Source of the DNA: CAVOAK01 sp963664465
GTDB taxonomy: Bacteria > Pseudomonadota > Alphaproteobacteria > UBA8366 > CAVOAK01
Direction: 5' to 3'
DNA length: 64,000 nucleotides
Assembly: GCA_963664465.2 (NCBI GenBank)
Contig: CAXXSU010000006.1
Span: 186,001-250,000, forward strand
Shown here: piece by piece, positions 9,167-17,759 of the stretch
How the letters are laid out: the number at the start of each line of letters is the position of its first letter
Numbering within the stretch: the stretch's first letter is position 1
Program-made: the position numbers and the translations under genes
The notes under the pieces: model-generated
Databases searched by the model: none
Seen by the model: the letters and a program-made list of their open reading frames with translations, nothing else
Told to the model about the DNA's origin: nothing

Positions 9167-9670
9167 ATGAAGATCTTGGGAATTGCAGGCTGGCGCGGCA
9201 GTGGCAAGACAAGGCTGGTGACCAGGCTGTTGCGCGATTTGGTCGCCCGCGAGATCACCATCTCGACAATGAAGCACGCACATCACAACTTTGACGTAGA
9301 CCAGCCGGGCAAGGACTCCTATGAGCACCGGAACGCCGGCGCGAGCGAAGTCCTGGTAACATCCGCCAATCGCTGGGCCCTGATGCACGAGCACCGGGGC
9401 GCGCCCGAGGCCACGTTCGATTCGCTGCTGCCACAGATGCAACCGGTCGACCTGCTGCTCGTGGAAGGCTTCAAGAAATATGCCCACGACAAACTCGAGG
9501 TCCATCGACCCTCGGTCGGCAAACCACTGCTTTGCACGAACGATCCGCATATCATCGCCGTCGCCAGCGACACAGCCCTTAGCGGTCTCTCAATTCCGGT
9601 GCTTTCACTTGACGACATAGCCTCCATCGCCGATTTCATTGTCGAGCGGTGCGGACTTGCGCGCGACTAA
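9167..9670 (+). CDS. mobB: Molybdopterin-guanine dinucleotide biosynthesis protein B
   Basis: A 167-residue P-loop GTPase that helps MobA convert molybdopterin cofactor to its guanine-dinucleotide form. It has the Walker A motif GWRGSGKT at residues 8-15, the MKHAHHNFDVDQPGKDS segment and LLLVEGFKK, all family hallmarks. It is the first gene of a run with moeA, moaD and moaE; no mobA is present in the window. The reading frame ends 26 bp before the moeA start. Confidence 0.94.
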   Translation: MKILGIAGWRGSGKTRLVTRLLRDLVAREITISTMKHAHHNFDVDQPGKDSYEHRNAGASEVLVTSANRWALMHEHRGAPEATFDSLLPQMQPVDLLLVEGFKKYAHDKLEVHRPSVGKPLLCTNDPHIIAVASDTALSGLSIPVLSLDDIASIADFIVERCGLARD

Positions 9671-9696
9671 GGTCGCATCTAGGGGACGGAGAGGCC

Positions 9697-10953
9697 GTGG
9701 CCCAACTTTCCGATGACTGTTTTGCGTTTGACGGCCAGCTGATGACAGCCGCCGCAGCGCTTGCGCAGCTCGAAGAGCGAACCGAGCTCGTGGTCGATAC
9801 AACGCGAACGATCCTTGCGAACGCGGTCGGACGATTTTTGGGCGAGGATCTTGTCGCTCCCGCCAACGTGCCCCCGCATGACAATTCCGCCGTCGACGGC
9901 TACGCGGTCTTCTTCAGCGACCTCGAAGCAAAACAGGAGACGCGCCTGCCAGTCACCGGGCGGGTCACGGCAGGCCATCCACTCGCACGGCTGGCGCGAC
10001 CCGGTGAAGCGATTCGAATCTTCACCGGAGCCGTAATGCCGCAGGGTCCTGATACCGTTCTGATGCAAGAGGACTGCCGCGACGAGAATGGCAGCGTGAC
10101 GATCGCTCCAGGCATCAAACGTGGCGCCAACATGCGCCGGGCCGGGGAAGATATTAGCCGCGGCGATACGGTACTGAAATCTGGCCGCAGGCTGCGGCCG
10201 CAAGATGTCGGGCTCGCGGCGTCGATCGGCCGAACGCGCTTGCAGGTCTATTCACCGCTCGACGTTGCCGTCTTTTCGACCGGCGACGAGTTGCGCAAGC
10301 CGGGCCTGCCTCTTCCGGCCGGATGTATCTACGACGCCAACCGCTATACCCTCGTCGCCGCCTTGAAGCAGATGGGATGCCGCGTCACCGATCTCGGCAT
10401 CCTTGCCGATAATCCACAGGCTGTGCAGCAGGCGCTTGCCGAGGCCGCCAGCAGCCATCAGCTGCTGGTTACATCGGGCGGCGTCTCCGTCGGTGACGAA
10501 GACCACGTGTGCGATGCAGTGGAATCCTTGGGCAAACTGCATTTTTGGCGACTCGCAATTCGCCCCGGCCGGCCCGTCGCCCTTGGTCAAGTCGGAACGA
10601 CGGCTTTCATCGGACTGCCCGGCAACCCTGTGGCCGTCATGGTGACTTTTCTGTTGATTGCGCGGCCTTTGATCCTGCGGCTTAGCGGCGCTACGGATAT
10701 TGCGCCGATGCACTACAAGGTGCGCGCCGGTTTCGACCATAAAAAGAAGAAGGACCGACGAGAGTTCGTGCGTGCGCGGCTTCACATTGATGCCGACGGC
10801 ACCCCCGTCGCCCAGAAGTTTCCGCGCGAGGGCGCCGGCATACTCACGTCGCTGGTCGAGTCCGATGGTCTTGTGGAATTGCCCGAGGAAATGACGCAAC
10901 TGGCAGCGGGAAGCATGGTCGATTTCATGCCATTCAACGAGCTCAGCCGGTGA
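9697..10953 (+). CDS. moeA: Molybdopterin molybdenumtransferase MoeA
   Basis: Inserts molybdate into adenylylated molybdopterin to give the Mo cofactor. The GTG start at 9697 is preferred over the in-frame ATG at 9649, because it gives the conserved N-terminus AQLSDDCFAFDGQLM, has GGAGAGG-type purines upstream and avoids overlap with mobB. Visible motifs are PPHDNSAVDGYAV, FTGAVMPQGPDTVLMQED, VFSTGDEL, YDANRY, TSGGVSVGDEDHV and the GLPGNPVAVMVTF box of the MoCF-binding domain. It is 418 residues, normal length. Its TGA stop overlaps the GTG start of moaD. Confidence 0.96.
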   Translation: MAQLSDDCFAFDGQLMTAAAALAQLEERTELVVDTTRTILANAVGRFLGEDLVAPANVPPHDNSAVDGYAVFFSDLEAKQETRLPVTGRVTAGHPLARLARPGEAIRIFTGAVMPQGPDTVLMQEDCRDENGSVTIAPGIKRGANMRRAGEDISRGDTVLKSGRRLRPQDVGLAASIGRTRLQVYSPLDVAVFSTGDELRKPGLPLPAGCIYDANRYTLVAALKQMGCRVTDLGILADNPQAVQQALAEAASSHQLLVTSGGVSVGDEDHVCDAVESLGKLHFWRLAIRPGRPVALGQVGTTAFIGLPGNPVAVMVTFLLIARPLILRLSGATDIAPMHYKVRAGFDHKKKKDRREFVRARLHIDADGTPVAQKFPREGAGILTSLVESDGLVELPEEMTQLAAGSMVDFMPFNELSR

Positions 10954-11201
10954 AGATCCTCTATTTCGCTTGGCTTAGGATGCGCATCGGCGTTGGTGAA
11001 GAAGACGTAGAGCTTCCAGACACCGTCACGGATGTGGCTGGGCTGATCGAGTGGTTAAAGACACGTGGTCCGGGCTATGAGGAGGCTCTGACGGACATCT
11101 CCGCCATCCGTGTTGCCGTCAATCAGGAATTCGCGGAGTTCACGACGCCGGTCGGCCCGGACGACGAAGTTGCACTTTTTCCGCCGATGACCGGCGGATA
11201 G
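10950..11201 (+). CDS. moaD: Molybdopterin synthase small subunit MoaD
   Basis: An 83-residue ubiquitin-fold sulfur carrier ending in the obligatory Gly-Gly (PPMTGG), whose C-terminal thiocarboxylate donates sulfur in molybdopterin synthesis with MoaE. The start is GTG at 10950, overlapping the moeA stop by 4 bp (GTGA), which implies translational coupling. The core segments FAWLRMRIGVGEEDVELP and VGPDDEVALFPP fit the family. Confidence 0.95.
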   Translation: MKILYFAWLRMRIGVGEEDVELPDTVTDVAGLIEWLKTRGPGYEEALTDISAIRVAVNQEFAEFTTPVGPDDEVALFPPMTGG

Positions 11202-11222
11202 CCGGGAACGGAAGGCTACAGC

Positions 11223-11708
11223 ATGGCCGTGCGCGTACAGACCGAACCGTTTGACTCTGGCAGAGAGCTTGGGGCCTTCCTGAGCGGCAAACATGACAGC
11301 GGCGGCGTCGCCACCTTCACCGGCATCGTGCGCGACCACAACGCCGCGGGTCGAATTTCAGCGATGACGCTCGAACACTACCCAGATATGACCGAAGGTA
11401 TGCTTGAGCGAATCGAGAGCGAGGCCCGGACCCGCTGGGCGTTGGACGATAGCCTGATAATTCACCGCTATGGACGCCTGCAACCGGGTGATCCCATTGT
11501 CATGGTCATTACCGCCAGCGCGCACCGCAGGGCGGCCTTCGAGGCCTGCGAGTTTCTCGTCGATTGGCTCAAGACCAAGGCGCCGTTCTGGAAACAGGAA
11601 GAGATGGCAAGCGGCGAAGCAATTTGGGTTGAGGCACAGGCGAGCGATGACGAAGCTACAGCGCGTTGGTCGGAGCCGCAGGAAAGTAGCAAGTCCTCCG
11701 CCGACTAA
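11223..11708 (+). CDS. moaE: Molybdopterin synthase catalytic subunit MoaE
   Basis: The large subunit of molybdopterin synthase, which converts cyclic pyranopterin monophosphate to molybdopterin with MoaD. The motifs FTGIVRD, LEHYPDMTE, HRYGRLQPGD, AHRRAAFEACEFLVDWLK and PFWKQE carry the conserved substrate-binding Arg, His and catalytic Lys residues. The C-terminal tail of about 25 residues is Ser/Glu-rich and not conserved. It starts 21 bp after moaD, in the same operon. Confidence 0.96.
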   Translation: MAVRVQTEPFDSGRELGAFLSGKHDSGGVATFTGIVRDHNAAGRISAMTLEHYPDMTEGMLERIESEARTRWALDDSLIIHRYGRLQPGDPIVMVITASAHRRAAFEACEFLVDWLKTKAPFWKQEEMASGEAIWVEAQASDDEATARWSEPQESSKSSAD

Positions 11709-11728
11709 CTTTTCAAACGGGGGTCCAA

Positions 11729-12118
11729 ATGAACCGCCACTTCAATCCGCCCACATTGCCGCCGCCGGGCGGCAACTATTCGCATGGCTGCGAGATTCCG
11801 CCAGGCGCTCGCGAACTTGTGGTCGCCGGGCAAGTTGGGATTAAACTCGACGGGACGCTGGCCGAGACGATCGACGGCCAATGCGAGTGGGCATTTCGTA
11901 ACATCCTTGGCGTGCTGGAGACGGCGGATATGGGGCCGCAGGACATTACCAGGCTGACGACCTACGTGACTGATCGCAATTTCGGCCAGGCCTTTGACGA
12001 TGCACGCACGAAGGTCCTTGGTGACGTGAGGCCACCCAGTACATTCCTCGTTGTCGCCGGTCTGGGCCAGCCGGACTGGCTGATCGAGATCGAGGCCAGT
12101 GCCGCCCGGTCGCCCTAA
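11729..12118 (+). CDS. Rid-family (RidA-like) protein
   Basis: A 129-residue protein of the YjgF/YER057c/UK114 (Rid) fold, seen in LVVAGQVGIKLDGTLAET, QCEWAFRNILGVLETADM and the C-terminal PDWLIEIEASA. RidA proper hydrolyses reactive enamines and imines using an Arg in a PARS/T motif. The aligned position here reads PPST, so the catalytic Arg appears to be replaced. It is more likely one of the Rid subfamilies of other or unknown function. It starts 20 bp after moaE and may share its transcript. Its TAA stop overlaps the stop of a small gene on the other strand. Confidence 0.82.
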   Translation: MNRHFNPPTLPPPGGNYSHGCEIPPGARELVVAGQVGIKLDGTLAETIDGQCEWAFRNILGVLETADMGPQDITRLTTYVTDRNFGQAFDDARTKVLGDVRPPSTFLVVAGLGQPDWLIEIEASAARSP

Positions 12119-12375
12119 CGCATTCCCGAAAGGTTGGCGATCAACGCCTCTTTATGCTGGGTAATCTCCCGCGCGATTTTATGAGCCTTGTCCGTATCGG
12201 CTTCACAGCATTTGCGCGCAACACCGACGCACCGCTCCTGCTCCTCCAGAACCGCCTCGATAATGGCCCGCTCGATCGTCTCGACGGTCTGCTTTGTCAG
12301 ATCATCGGACGGCGCGGCCGCGAGCGAAGTGAGAACCTAACTGGCTGCCTTTTCAGCAGTGCTCCGTATCGTCAT
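12115..12375 (-). pseudogene. Small gene interrupted by an in-frame amber codon
   Basis: On the minus strand an ATG at 12375, with GGAG about 6 nt upstream, opens MTIRSTAEKAAS. An in-frame TAG (12337-12339) follows as codon 13. The same frame then continues open for 73 codons (VLTSLAAAPSDDLTKQ... to ALIANLSGMR) and ends at TAG 12115-12117. The downstream part is amphipathic and helical (VETIERAIIEAVLEEQERC) with no plausible start of its own. It looks like one protein of about 86 residues with a nonsense change, for example AAG or CAG to TAG. No family was recognised. It lies downstream of ilvE and converges on the Rid gene. Amber read-through is possible but not supported. Confidence 0.55.
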
Positions 12376-12471
12376 TTGCTCCGTGCTCCACCATTTATCC
12401 AGCGCGTCCTGGAACGCTAGTTCGACCAATCGTGCGGGCCTACGCCGAAGGTTTCGTCAACGGGCAGACGT

Positions 12472-13377
12472 CTATGCCGCGCTCGAACTGACCAACGCCG
12501 TTTTTTTATCCTGTCGGCGAACTTCGATGTCGTAATCGTCGCTAAGCTGCCGTGTGATTTGACCGGGCGTGAATCGATGCTCGTCGATCTCCGACACCGG
12601 TGTAATCTCGGCTGCCGTTCCGGTCAGAAACACCTCCTGTGCCTTGGTCAATTCCAGCGGCTCAACATGTCGTTCGACAACCTCGATCCCGCGTGCCTGC
12701 GCAAGTTCGATGATTGTCCTTCGTGTAATGCCATCGAGAAAGCAATCGGCAACCGGCGTGTGGAGTTTGCCGTCTATGGCAAGAAATATATTGGCGCCAG
12801 TCCCTTCTGCCACCAACCCCCGATAGTCGAGCATGAGAGCATCGGCGTATCCCGCCTCTTCGGCCGCGTGCTTTGCCAAAGTGCCCGTCATATAGAGGCC
12901 CGCAGCCTTGCTATGCACGGGCGCGGTATCCGGGGCAGGCCGTCGCCATTTCGAAGTCTGCATGCGTATGCCCTTCATACGCGCAGCCGGCTCGAAATAG
13001 GCCGGCCATTCCCACGCAGCGATCGAAACATGAATTGTCGATTGCTGAGCCGAAACACCCATCACTTCGGACCCGCGCCAAGCGATCGGACGAACGTAAC
13101 CGTCGACAATACCCGCCGCGGTTACGACCTGTTCACACGCGCGGCATAGTTTGTCCGCCGGAAACGGAATTTCGAAGTCGAGGATTCGCGCCGACTGCAG
13201 GAGCCGCTCGGTATGTTCATCGAGCTTGAAGATCTGCCCGCCATAGACGCGCTCACCTTCGAATACGGCGGACGCGTAGTGTAGTCCGTGACTCAACACA
13301 TGCAGCTTGGCATCCGGCCAAGCCACGAGCTTCCCATCAAACCATATCATTCCGCTGCGGTCGTCGAACCCAGTCAT
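12472..13377 (-). CDS. ilvE: Branched-chain amino acid aminotransferase
   Basis: A fold-type IV PLP enzyme that transfers the amino group to and from Leu, Ile and Val. Features are the N-terminal MIWFDGKLVAWPDAKLHVLSH, the catalytic Lys in VHSKAAGLYMTGTLAKHAAEEAGY, EGTGANIFL and the C-terminal FLTGTAAEITPV. The ATG at 13377 (MTGFDDRSGM) is chosen because GGGAGG lies about 10 nt before it; a longer frame opens at 13419. It is 301 residues, normal. It diverges from a MarR-family regulator gene across about 185 bp. Confidence 0.95.
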   Translation of the reverse strand: MTGFDDRSGMIWFDGKLVAWPDAKLHVLSHGLHYASAVFEGERVYGGQIFKLDEHTERLLQSARILDFEIPFPADKLCRACEQVVTAAGIVDGYVRPIAWRGSEVMGVSAQQSTIHVSIAAWEWPAYFEPAARMKGIRMQTSKWRRPAPDTAPVHSKAAGLYMTGTLAKHAAEEAGYADALMLDYRGLVAEGTGANIFLAIDGKLHTPVADCFLDGITRRTIIELAQARGIEVVERHVEPLELTKAQEVFLTGTAAEITPVSEIDEHRFTPGQITRQLSDDYDIEVRRQDKKTALVSSSAA

Positions 13378-13527
13378 CGCGATGGCCTCCCGAACGCCTC
13401 GCTGAATAGCCCGCGCCACCGGTCATATTCATCGTATTTCCGAATTTTTCATCCGGTTGTAACCAGCGGCGCTGCGCAAATTACTGAAATACAGATGTTG
13501 CGTGGCGTAACATTCGCAGTCATATAA

Positions 13528-13542
13528 GTCAACGTCACTGAC
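13528..13542. promoter_or_regulatory. Possible operator for the adjacent MarR regulator
   Basis: GTCA-N7-TGAC forms a short inverted repeat between ilvE and marR, about 20 bp before the marR ATG and overlapping a TATAAG element at 13523-13528. MarR proteins often bind such dyads in their own promoter. The dyad is short, so this is tentative. Confidence 0.25.
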
Positions 13543-13562
13543 ATAAATTGATTGGCCTTGCC

Positions 13563-14066
13563 ATGAGCGACATCAATCCAACGGTCCGGACACAGCCCAA
13601 ACTTCATGCTAATCCGCTCTTCCTGCGCGAAGAAGAGCTGCGGCAAGGCATCGAGATGCTGTTCCACGCCTATCGCGATTTCACCGCAGAGCCGGACGCC
13701 ATGCTTGCGCATTACGGTTTCGGCCGCGCGCATCACCGGGTGATCTACTTTGTCGGCCGCTACCCAGGCACTACCGTGTCGGCGCTCCTCGAAATCCTCA
13801 AGATCACGAAACAGAGCCTGAGCCGCGTGTTGAGTCAGTTGCTGGAGCGAGGCCTGATCGAGCAGAAGCCGGGCCAACAGGATCGCCGGCAGCGTCTGTT
13901 GCACCTTACCGAAAATGGTTTGGATTTAGAGCGCCAGCTAACTGCGAACCAGCGCGCATTATTGGCGCGCGCCTATCGTGAAGCGGGCGCCGAAGCGGTC
14001 GAGGGGTTCCGCAAGGTCATGCTAGGCATCATGTCGGATGAAAAGGACCGGTCAAAATTCGCGTGA
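13563..14066 (+). CDS. MarR-family transcriptional regulator
   Basis: A 167-residue winged-helix regulator. The recognition-helix segment VSALLEILKITKQSLSRVLSQLLERGLIEQ and the wing QQDRRQRLLHLTENG are typical. ATG 13563 (MSDINPTV) is preferred to the in-frame TTG at 13548. It is divergent from ilvE and 80 bp before a two-component response regulator, so it could control either. The effector is unknown. Confidence 0.9.
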   Translation: MSDINPTVRTQPKLHANPLFLREEELRQGIEMLFHAYRDFTAEPDAMLAHYGFGRAHHRVIYFVGRYPGTTVSALLEILKITKQSLSRVLSQLLERGLIEQKPGQQDRRQRLLHLTENGLDLERQLTANQRALLARAYREAGAEAVEGFRKVMLGIMSDEKDRSKFA

Positions 14067-14145
14067 GCGCAAACCAACAAACTTCTGCGAGGAAAGTTTT
14101 GTACGGCTAGGCAGATTGGTGGGAGGGTCGGTATAATTCAAGATC

Positions 14146-14844
14146 ATGAATGACGCCCCCCATGCTGGGGAATTACCGCACATCCTGGTGGTCGACGATG
14201 ACAACCGGCTACGGGAGCTCTTGCGCCGCTATCTTGCCGACAACGGATTTCGCGTCACCGTTGCCTCGGACGCTGCCGAGGCACGCCATCAGCTCGGAAG
14301 CATTGTCTTCGACCTGATCGTTATGGATGTGATGATGCCGGGGGAGAGCGGTCTGGTCCTCACCAATAGTCTTCGCCAGAAGAGTAATGTGCCGATCCTC
14401 ATGCTTACGGCGATGGGCGAAACCGAACATCGCATCAACGGGCTGGAGATCGGCGCCGACGACTATCTCGCAAAGCCATTCGAGCCGCGCGAACTGGTGC
14501 TGAGAATTCGCACAATCCTACGCCGCACGGAGCGTACGGAAGCTACCCCCCCAGGACTGCAGATCGGTCCGTGCACGTTCGACCTGCTCAGAGAAGCACT
14601 GTTTCGCGGCGAGGTCGCTGTTCGCTTGACCACCGCGGAGGCGAAATTACTGAAAGCGCTGGCGCTTAATCCCGGTCAGGTATGCAGCCGCGTCGATCTA
14701 GCCCAAGCCTGCGGACTCGAGGGGGGCGATCGAAGCATTGACGTGCAGGTGACGCGGCTGCGTAAAAAGATCGAGCCGGACCCGAAAATGCCACGCTACT
14801 TACAGACTGTTCGCGGCCACGGCTACGTGCTGCGACCGGACTAG
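14146..14844 (+). CDS. OmpR-type response regulator
   Basis: A 232-residue protein with an N-terminal receiver domain (HILVVDDDNRLRELL; phospho-acceptor Asp in LIVMDVMMPGE; Lys in DYLAKPFEPRE) and a C-terminal winged-helix DNA-binding domain (LTTAEAKLLKALALNPGQ...DVQVTRLRKKIEPDP...QTVRGHGYVL). Partner of the histidine kinase that starts 8 bp downstream. The regulon cannot be read from the sequence. Confidence 0.95.
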   Translation: MNDAPHAGELPHILVVDDDNRLRELLRRYLADNGFRVTVASDAAEARHQLGSIVFDLIVMDVMMPGESGLVLTNSLRQKSNVPILMLTAMGETEHRINGLEIGADDYLAKPFEPRELVLRIRTILRRTERTEATPPGLQIGPCTFDLLREALFRGEVAVRLTTAEAKLLKALALNPGQVCSRVDLAQACGLEGGDRSIDVQVTRLRKKIEPDPKMPRYLQTVRGHGYVLRPD

Positions 14845-14851
14845 TGCGACT

Positions 14852-16174
14852 ATGACACCCCGCATTTGGATCAAGAAGATATTGCCACGCACGCTGTTTG
14901 GACGCGCCCTCCTGATCATCGTTATGCCATTGATCTTGCTCCAGATTGTAACAACGCACATCTTTTACGATCGCCATTGGGACACCATAACTTGGCGTCT
15001 CTCCTCTGCGATTGCTGGCGACATTGCCGTTGCGCTCGATGCATTGCGGCGAAATCCTGAAGTGAGCCAGCGGGCAACCATCTTCGACGCAGTTCACAGG
15101 CATTTAGGGCTGCAAATGACGCTTATCCCAGGAGAGATCCTTCCAAACGAGCCTGTGAGCGAGAACGGTCTGCTGGATCGGATGTTGACGCGTGCAATGG
15201 ACGAACAGGTGCGCCGGCCATACCGAATCGACACCTCGGAATACAAGAGGCGCGTCGTCATCGACGTTCAGCTGCCCGATGCGGTCTTGAGAATCGTTGC
15301 GCCGGGCAAACGATTGTTCAGTACAACGACCCATATCTTCATCATGTGGATGGTCGGAACATCGCTGATCCTGTTCGCCGTCGCCTCGATCTTCATGCGC
15401 AACCAGATCCGACCCATAAGACGGTTGGCTCAGGCAGTCGATCGCTTGGGCAAGGGCCGTGACATCGAAGAGGAATTCAAGATCGAAGGCGCAACCGAGG
15501 TGCGCCAAGCGGCACACGCGTTCCAATTGATGCGGGACCGTATCAGGGGCCAGATGCGCCAACGGACCGACATGCTCTCGGGTGTGAGCCACGATCTACG
15601 GACTCCGCTGACGCGAATGAAGCTTCAATTGGCGATGTTGAATGACGACGCTGAGGTCTGTGAGCTCAAATCGGACGTCGAGGAAATGGAGCATATGATC
15701 GAGGGGTATCTCGCGTTCGCACGGGGCGAAGGCGACGAGCCCGTTGCGGAAACCGACCTCGCGGAATTGATTGAGGAAGCGGTCGGCGTCTGGAAGCGCG
15801 ATAGCGTCACAATCGACTGTCACATCGAGGATAAGCTGGCCGCCAGCGTCAAGCCACAAGCGGTCCGGCGTTGTCTCGGCAACCTGCTCGCAAATGCTCG
15901 CCGCTATGCCGACCACGTGTGGGTCCATGCGGGACGCCGAGGCGATCAGATCGAAATAACCATCGACGATGACGGCCCGGGAATTGCGAAAGACCACCGC
16001 GACGACGTATTCCGGCCCTTTTTTCGGCTCGACGAGTCGCGCAATCCAGAAACTGGCGGAACCGGGCTTGGGCTTGCCATTGCACGTGATGTGGCGCGCG
16101 GCCACGGCGGCGACATCGGTCTCGAGGAGTCACCGCAGGGCGGTTTGCGTGCGCGAATAAGGCTGCCGATCTAG
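14852..16174 (+). CDS. EnvZ-type sensor histidine kinase
   Basis: A 440-residue inner-membrane kinase. TM1 lies at about 15-37 (LFGRALLIIVMPLILLQIV). A periplasmic sensor region of about 120 residues, with no recognised ligand motif, precedes TM2 near 155-178 (FIMWMVGTSLILFAVASIF). HAMP and dimerisation helices follow with the H-box SGVSHDLRTPLTRMKLQL, N-box NLLANARRYA, and ATP-binding DDDGPGI and GGTGLGLAI. It pairs with the preceding OmpR-type regulator and converges on a TetR gene 15 bp away. Confidence 0.95.
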   Translation: MTPRIWIKKILPRTLFGRALLIIVMPLILLQIVTTHIFYDRHWDTITWRLSSAIAGDIAVALDALRRNPEVSQRATIFDAVHRHLGLQMTLIPGEILPNEPVSENGLLDRMLTRAMDEQVRRPYRIDTSEYKRRVVIDVQLPDAVLRIVAPGKRLFSTTTHIFIMWMVGTSLILFAVASIFMRNQIRPIRRLAQAVDRLGKGRDIEEEFKIEGATEVRQAAHAFQLMRDRIRGQMRQRTDMLSGVSHDLRTPLTRMKLQLAMLNDDAEVCELKSDVEEMEHMIEGYLAFARGEGDEPVAETDLAELIEEAVGVWKRDSVTIDCHIEDKLAASVKPQAVRRCLGNLLANARRYADHVWVHAGRRGDQIEITIDDDGPGIAKDHRDDVFRPFFRLDESRNPETGGTGLGLAIARDVARGHGGDIGLEESPQGGLRARIRLPI

Positions 16175-16189
16175 GTACTGATTTCGGCG

Positions 16190-16798
16190 TCAGGCAGGTC
16201 GCTGGAAGCCGTCTCCCGTAGTCCGTTGCGGCCATAACCGTTGCGCAATTCGCTCGGCGCGCCGCAAGTTGCGGTCAAGGGCTGACATTGTCCGCGCCTT
16301 GTCAGGGCTTTCGTCGTCGAGCCAAACCCGCAATGTGGCCAACCACACGAGCGCTAACCCCTTGATCCGTAGGCAGCCAGCGAGGCCTTTGGAGGGTATA
16401 TCCGCAGCCTCAAGCGCCCAGCCCAACGATGGTAGAAAAATCGGTACAAGTTCGATAGCGGTGACCGGATCGCGTGGAAGGTCGGCGGCCAAGCGCGACA
16501 CCGCATCTCTATGCTTGGCCAAGACGTCGAAACAGCCCATTAGAACTTCGAAGAGCCGGTCGCGCGCCGAATCCCCAGCTTCAAAGTCATCAATGTCCGA
16601 GACAACCGATGCCTCGACCTGTTGGACAAAGGCCGCAAGAATCGATGTCTTCGATGGGAAGCTCTGCCTGAGCCGTTCCGGCCTGACGCGCGCTCTTTTG
16701 GCAATCTCCTCGAGCGAAATGTCACGCCAGCTACGCTCGGCAGCAAGTGTGAGCGCCGCATTGACTATCCGGTGCGATGGATCGGCCCATTTTGCCAT
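16190..16798 (-). CDS. TetR-family transcriptional regulator
   Basis: A 202-residue protein with an N-terminal helix-turn-helix (RIVNAALTLAAERSWRDI then LEEIAKRARVRPERLRQSF and PSKTSILAAF) and an alpha-helical ligand domain. ATG 16798 (MAKWADPSHR) is chosen because the 16 residues before it in the longer frame are not TetR-like. It lies downstream of proC on the same strand. The ligand and targets are unknown. Confidence 0.85.
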   Translation of the reverse strand: MAKWADPSHRIVNAALTLAAERSWRDISLEEIAKRARVRPERLRQSFPSKTSILAAFVQQVEASVVSDIDDFEAGDSARDRLFEVLMGCFDVLAKHRDAVSRLAADLPRDPVTAIELVPIFLPSLGWALEAADIPSKGLAGCLRIKGLALVWLATLRVWLDDESPDKARTMSALDRNLRRAERIAQRLWPQRTTGDGFQRPA

Positions 16799-16914
16799 CT
16801 CAAATCCGACTCCGGCGTAATATTGCCAGCAACGTGACGCCGCCAATTATCAAGGATTGCCTATGCCGGCGTCCAACACTTCGTAGCCAGTTGTGTGAAG
16901 CGAGAATCGGTGGG

Positions 16915-17745
16915 CTAGCTGGCCAGTTCGCGGCTACGCTCGGTTGCGGCCTTAACGGCTCGCCGCAACAGCGCCTGAAGACCGTCATCCGCCATCAGCA
17001 CTTTGAGCGCGGCTTCCGTCGTGCCTGCAGGACTTGTTACGTCATGCCTCAGTTGCGCCGGCGGTAGATCGCTGGTGATCGCCAGTTGGCCACTCCCAGC
17101 CACGGTCACGAGGGCGAGGCGCGCCGCCAGCTCGCTTGGCAGCCCCATCGCCTCGCCTGCTTCAGCAAGGCATTCAATCAACAGAAACAAATACGCCGGT
17201 CCGCTGCCAGAGACCGCCGTCACGGCGTCGAGCAGTCCTTCATCGTCGATCACGTGCACTTCGCCGACCGCCTTGAGCAGGGCTGTGCACGTATCAAGCT
17301 GGCCACGCGTTACCGGTGCATTTGCACAAGCGATGGAAATACCCAAACGAATCGCAGCCGGCGTATTTGGCATCGCGCGAACGACCGCAGCCTCAGCTCC
17401 CAATTGCTGCTCAAAAAAGCCAATTGGTGCTCCAGCGGCGATCGAAAGAAATACTGTCTCCTCGTGTGCAAAGCGCGCGAACGACGGCACGGTCTCGGCC
17501 AATTGTTGCGGCTTGATCGCAAACACGACGACCTCGGGCGCAAATTGGTCGGGCAGTTCGGCGGGTGAGGCATATGTCTCGACCGTGGGGCGACTGGAGT
17601 GTGGTGTATGTTCGCTGGCAAATATCGGATCGACAACTGCTACACCGGCGCCGACGATGCCGTCGTCGAGCCAGCCATCAAGCATCGCGCTCCCCATCTT
17701 GCCGCAACCGACCAATAACAGGGGGCGTTCCAAATCAGCAGTCAC
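16915..17745 (-). CDS. proC: Pyrroline-5-carboxylate reductase
   Basis: The last step of proline synthesis: NAD(P)H-dependent reduction of 1-pyrroline-5-carboxylate. It has the N-terminal Rossmann motif LLLVGCGKMGSAMLDGW, RAMPNTPAAIRLGIS, and the family signature region AVSGSGPAYLFLLIECLAEAG followed by SPAGTTEAAL. It is 276 residues, normal. The YbjN-like gene lies 14 bp upstream on the same strand, so the two are probably co-transcribed. Confidence 0.96.
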   Translation of the reverse strand: MTADLERPLLLVGCGKMGSAMLDGWLDDGIVGAGVAVVDPIFASEHTPHSSRPTVETYASPAELPDQFAPEVVVFAIKPQQLAETVPSFARFAHEETVFLSIAAGAPIGFFEQQLGAEAAVVRAMPNTPAAIRLGISIACANAPVTRGQLDTCTALLKAVGEVHVIDDEGLLDAVTAVSGSGPAYLFLLIECLAEAGEAMGLPSELAARLALVTVAGSGQLAITSDLPPAQLRHDVTSPAGTTEAALKVLMADDGLQALLRRAVKAATERSRELAS

Positions 17746-17759
17746 GATAAGTTAAAAGT

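Noticed and set aside
10252..10899. Open frame of 215 codons antisense to moeA
   Set aside because: Inside moeA, no ribosome site and no recognisable domain.
12154..12420. Plus-strand open frame of 88 codons between the Rid gene and ilvE
   Set aside because: The opposite strand has better coding character apart from one amber codon, so this frame is probably its shadow.
17003..17755. Open frame of 250 codons antisense to proC
   Set aside because: Shadow of proC with Ser/Ala-rich composition and no start signal.
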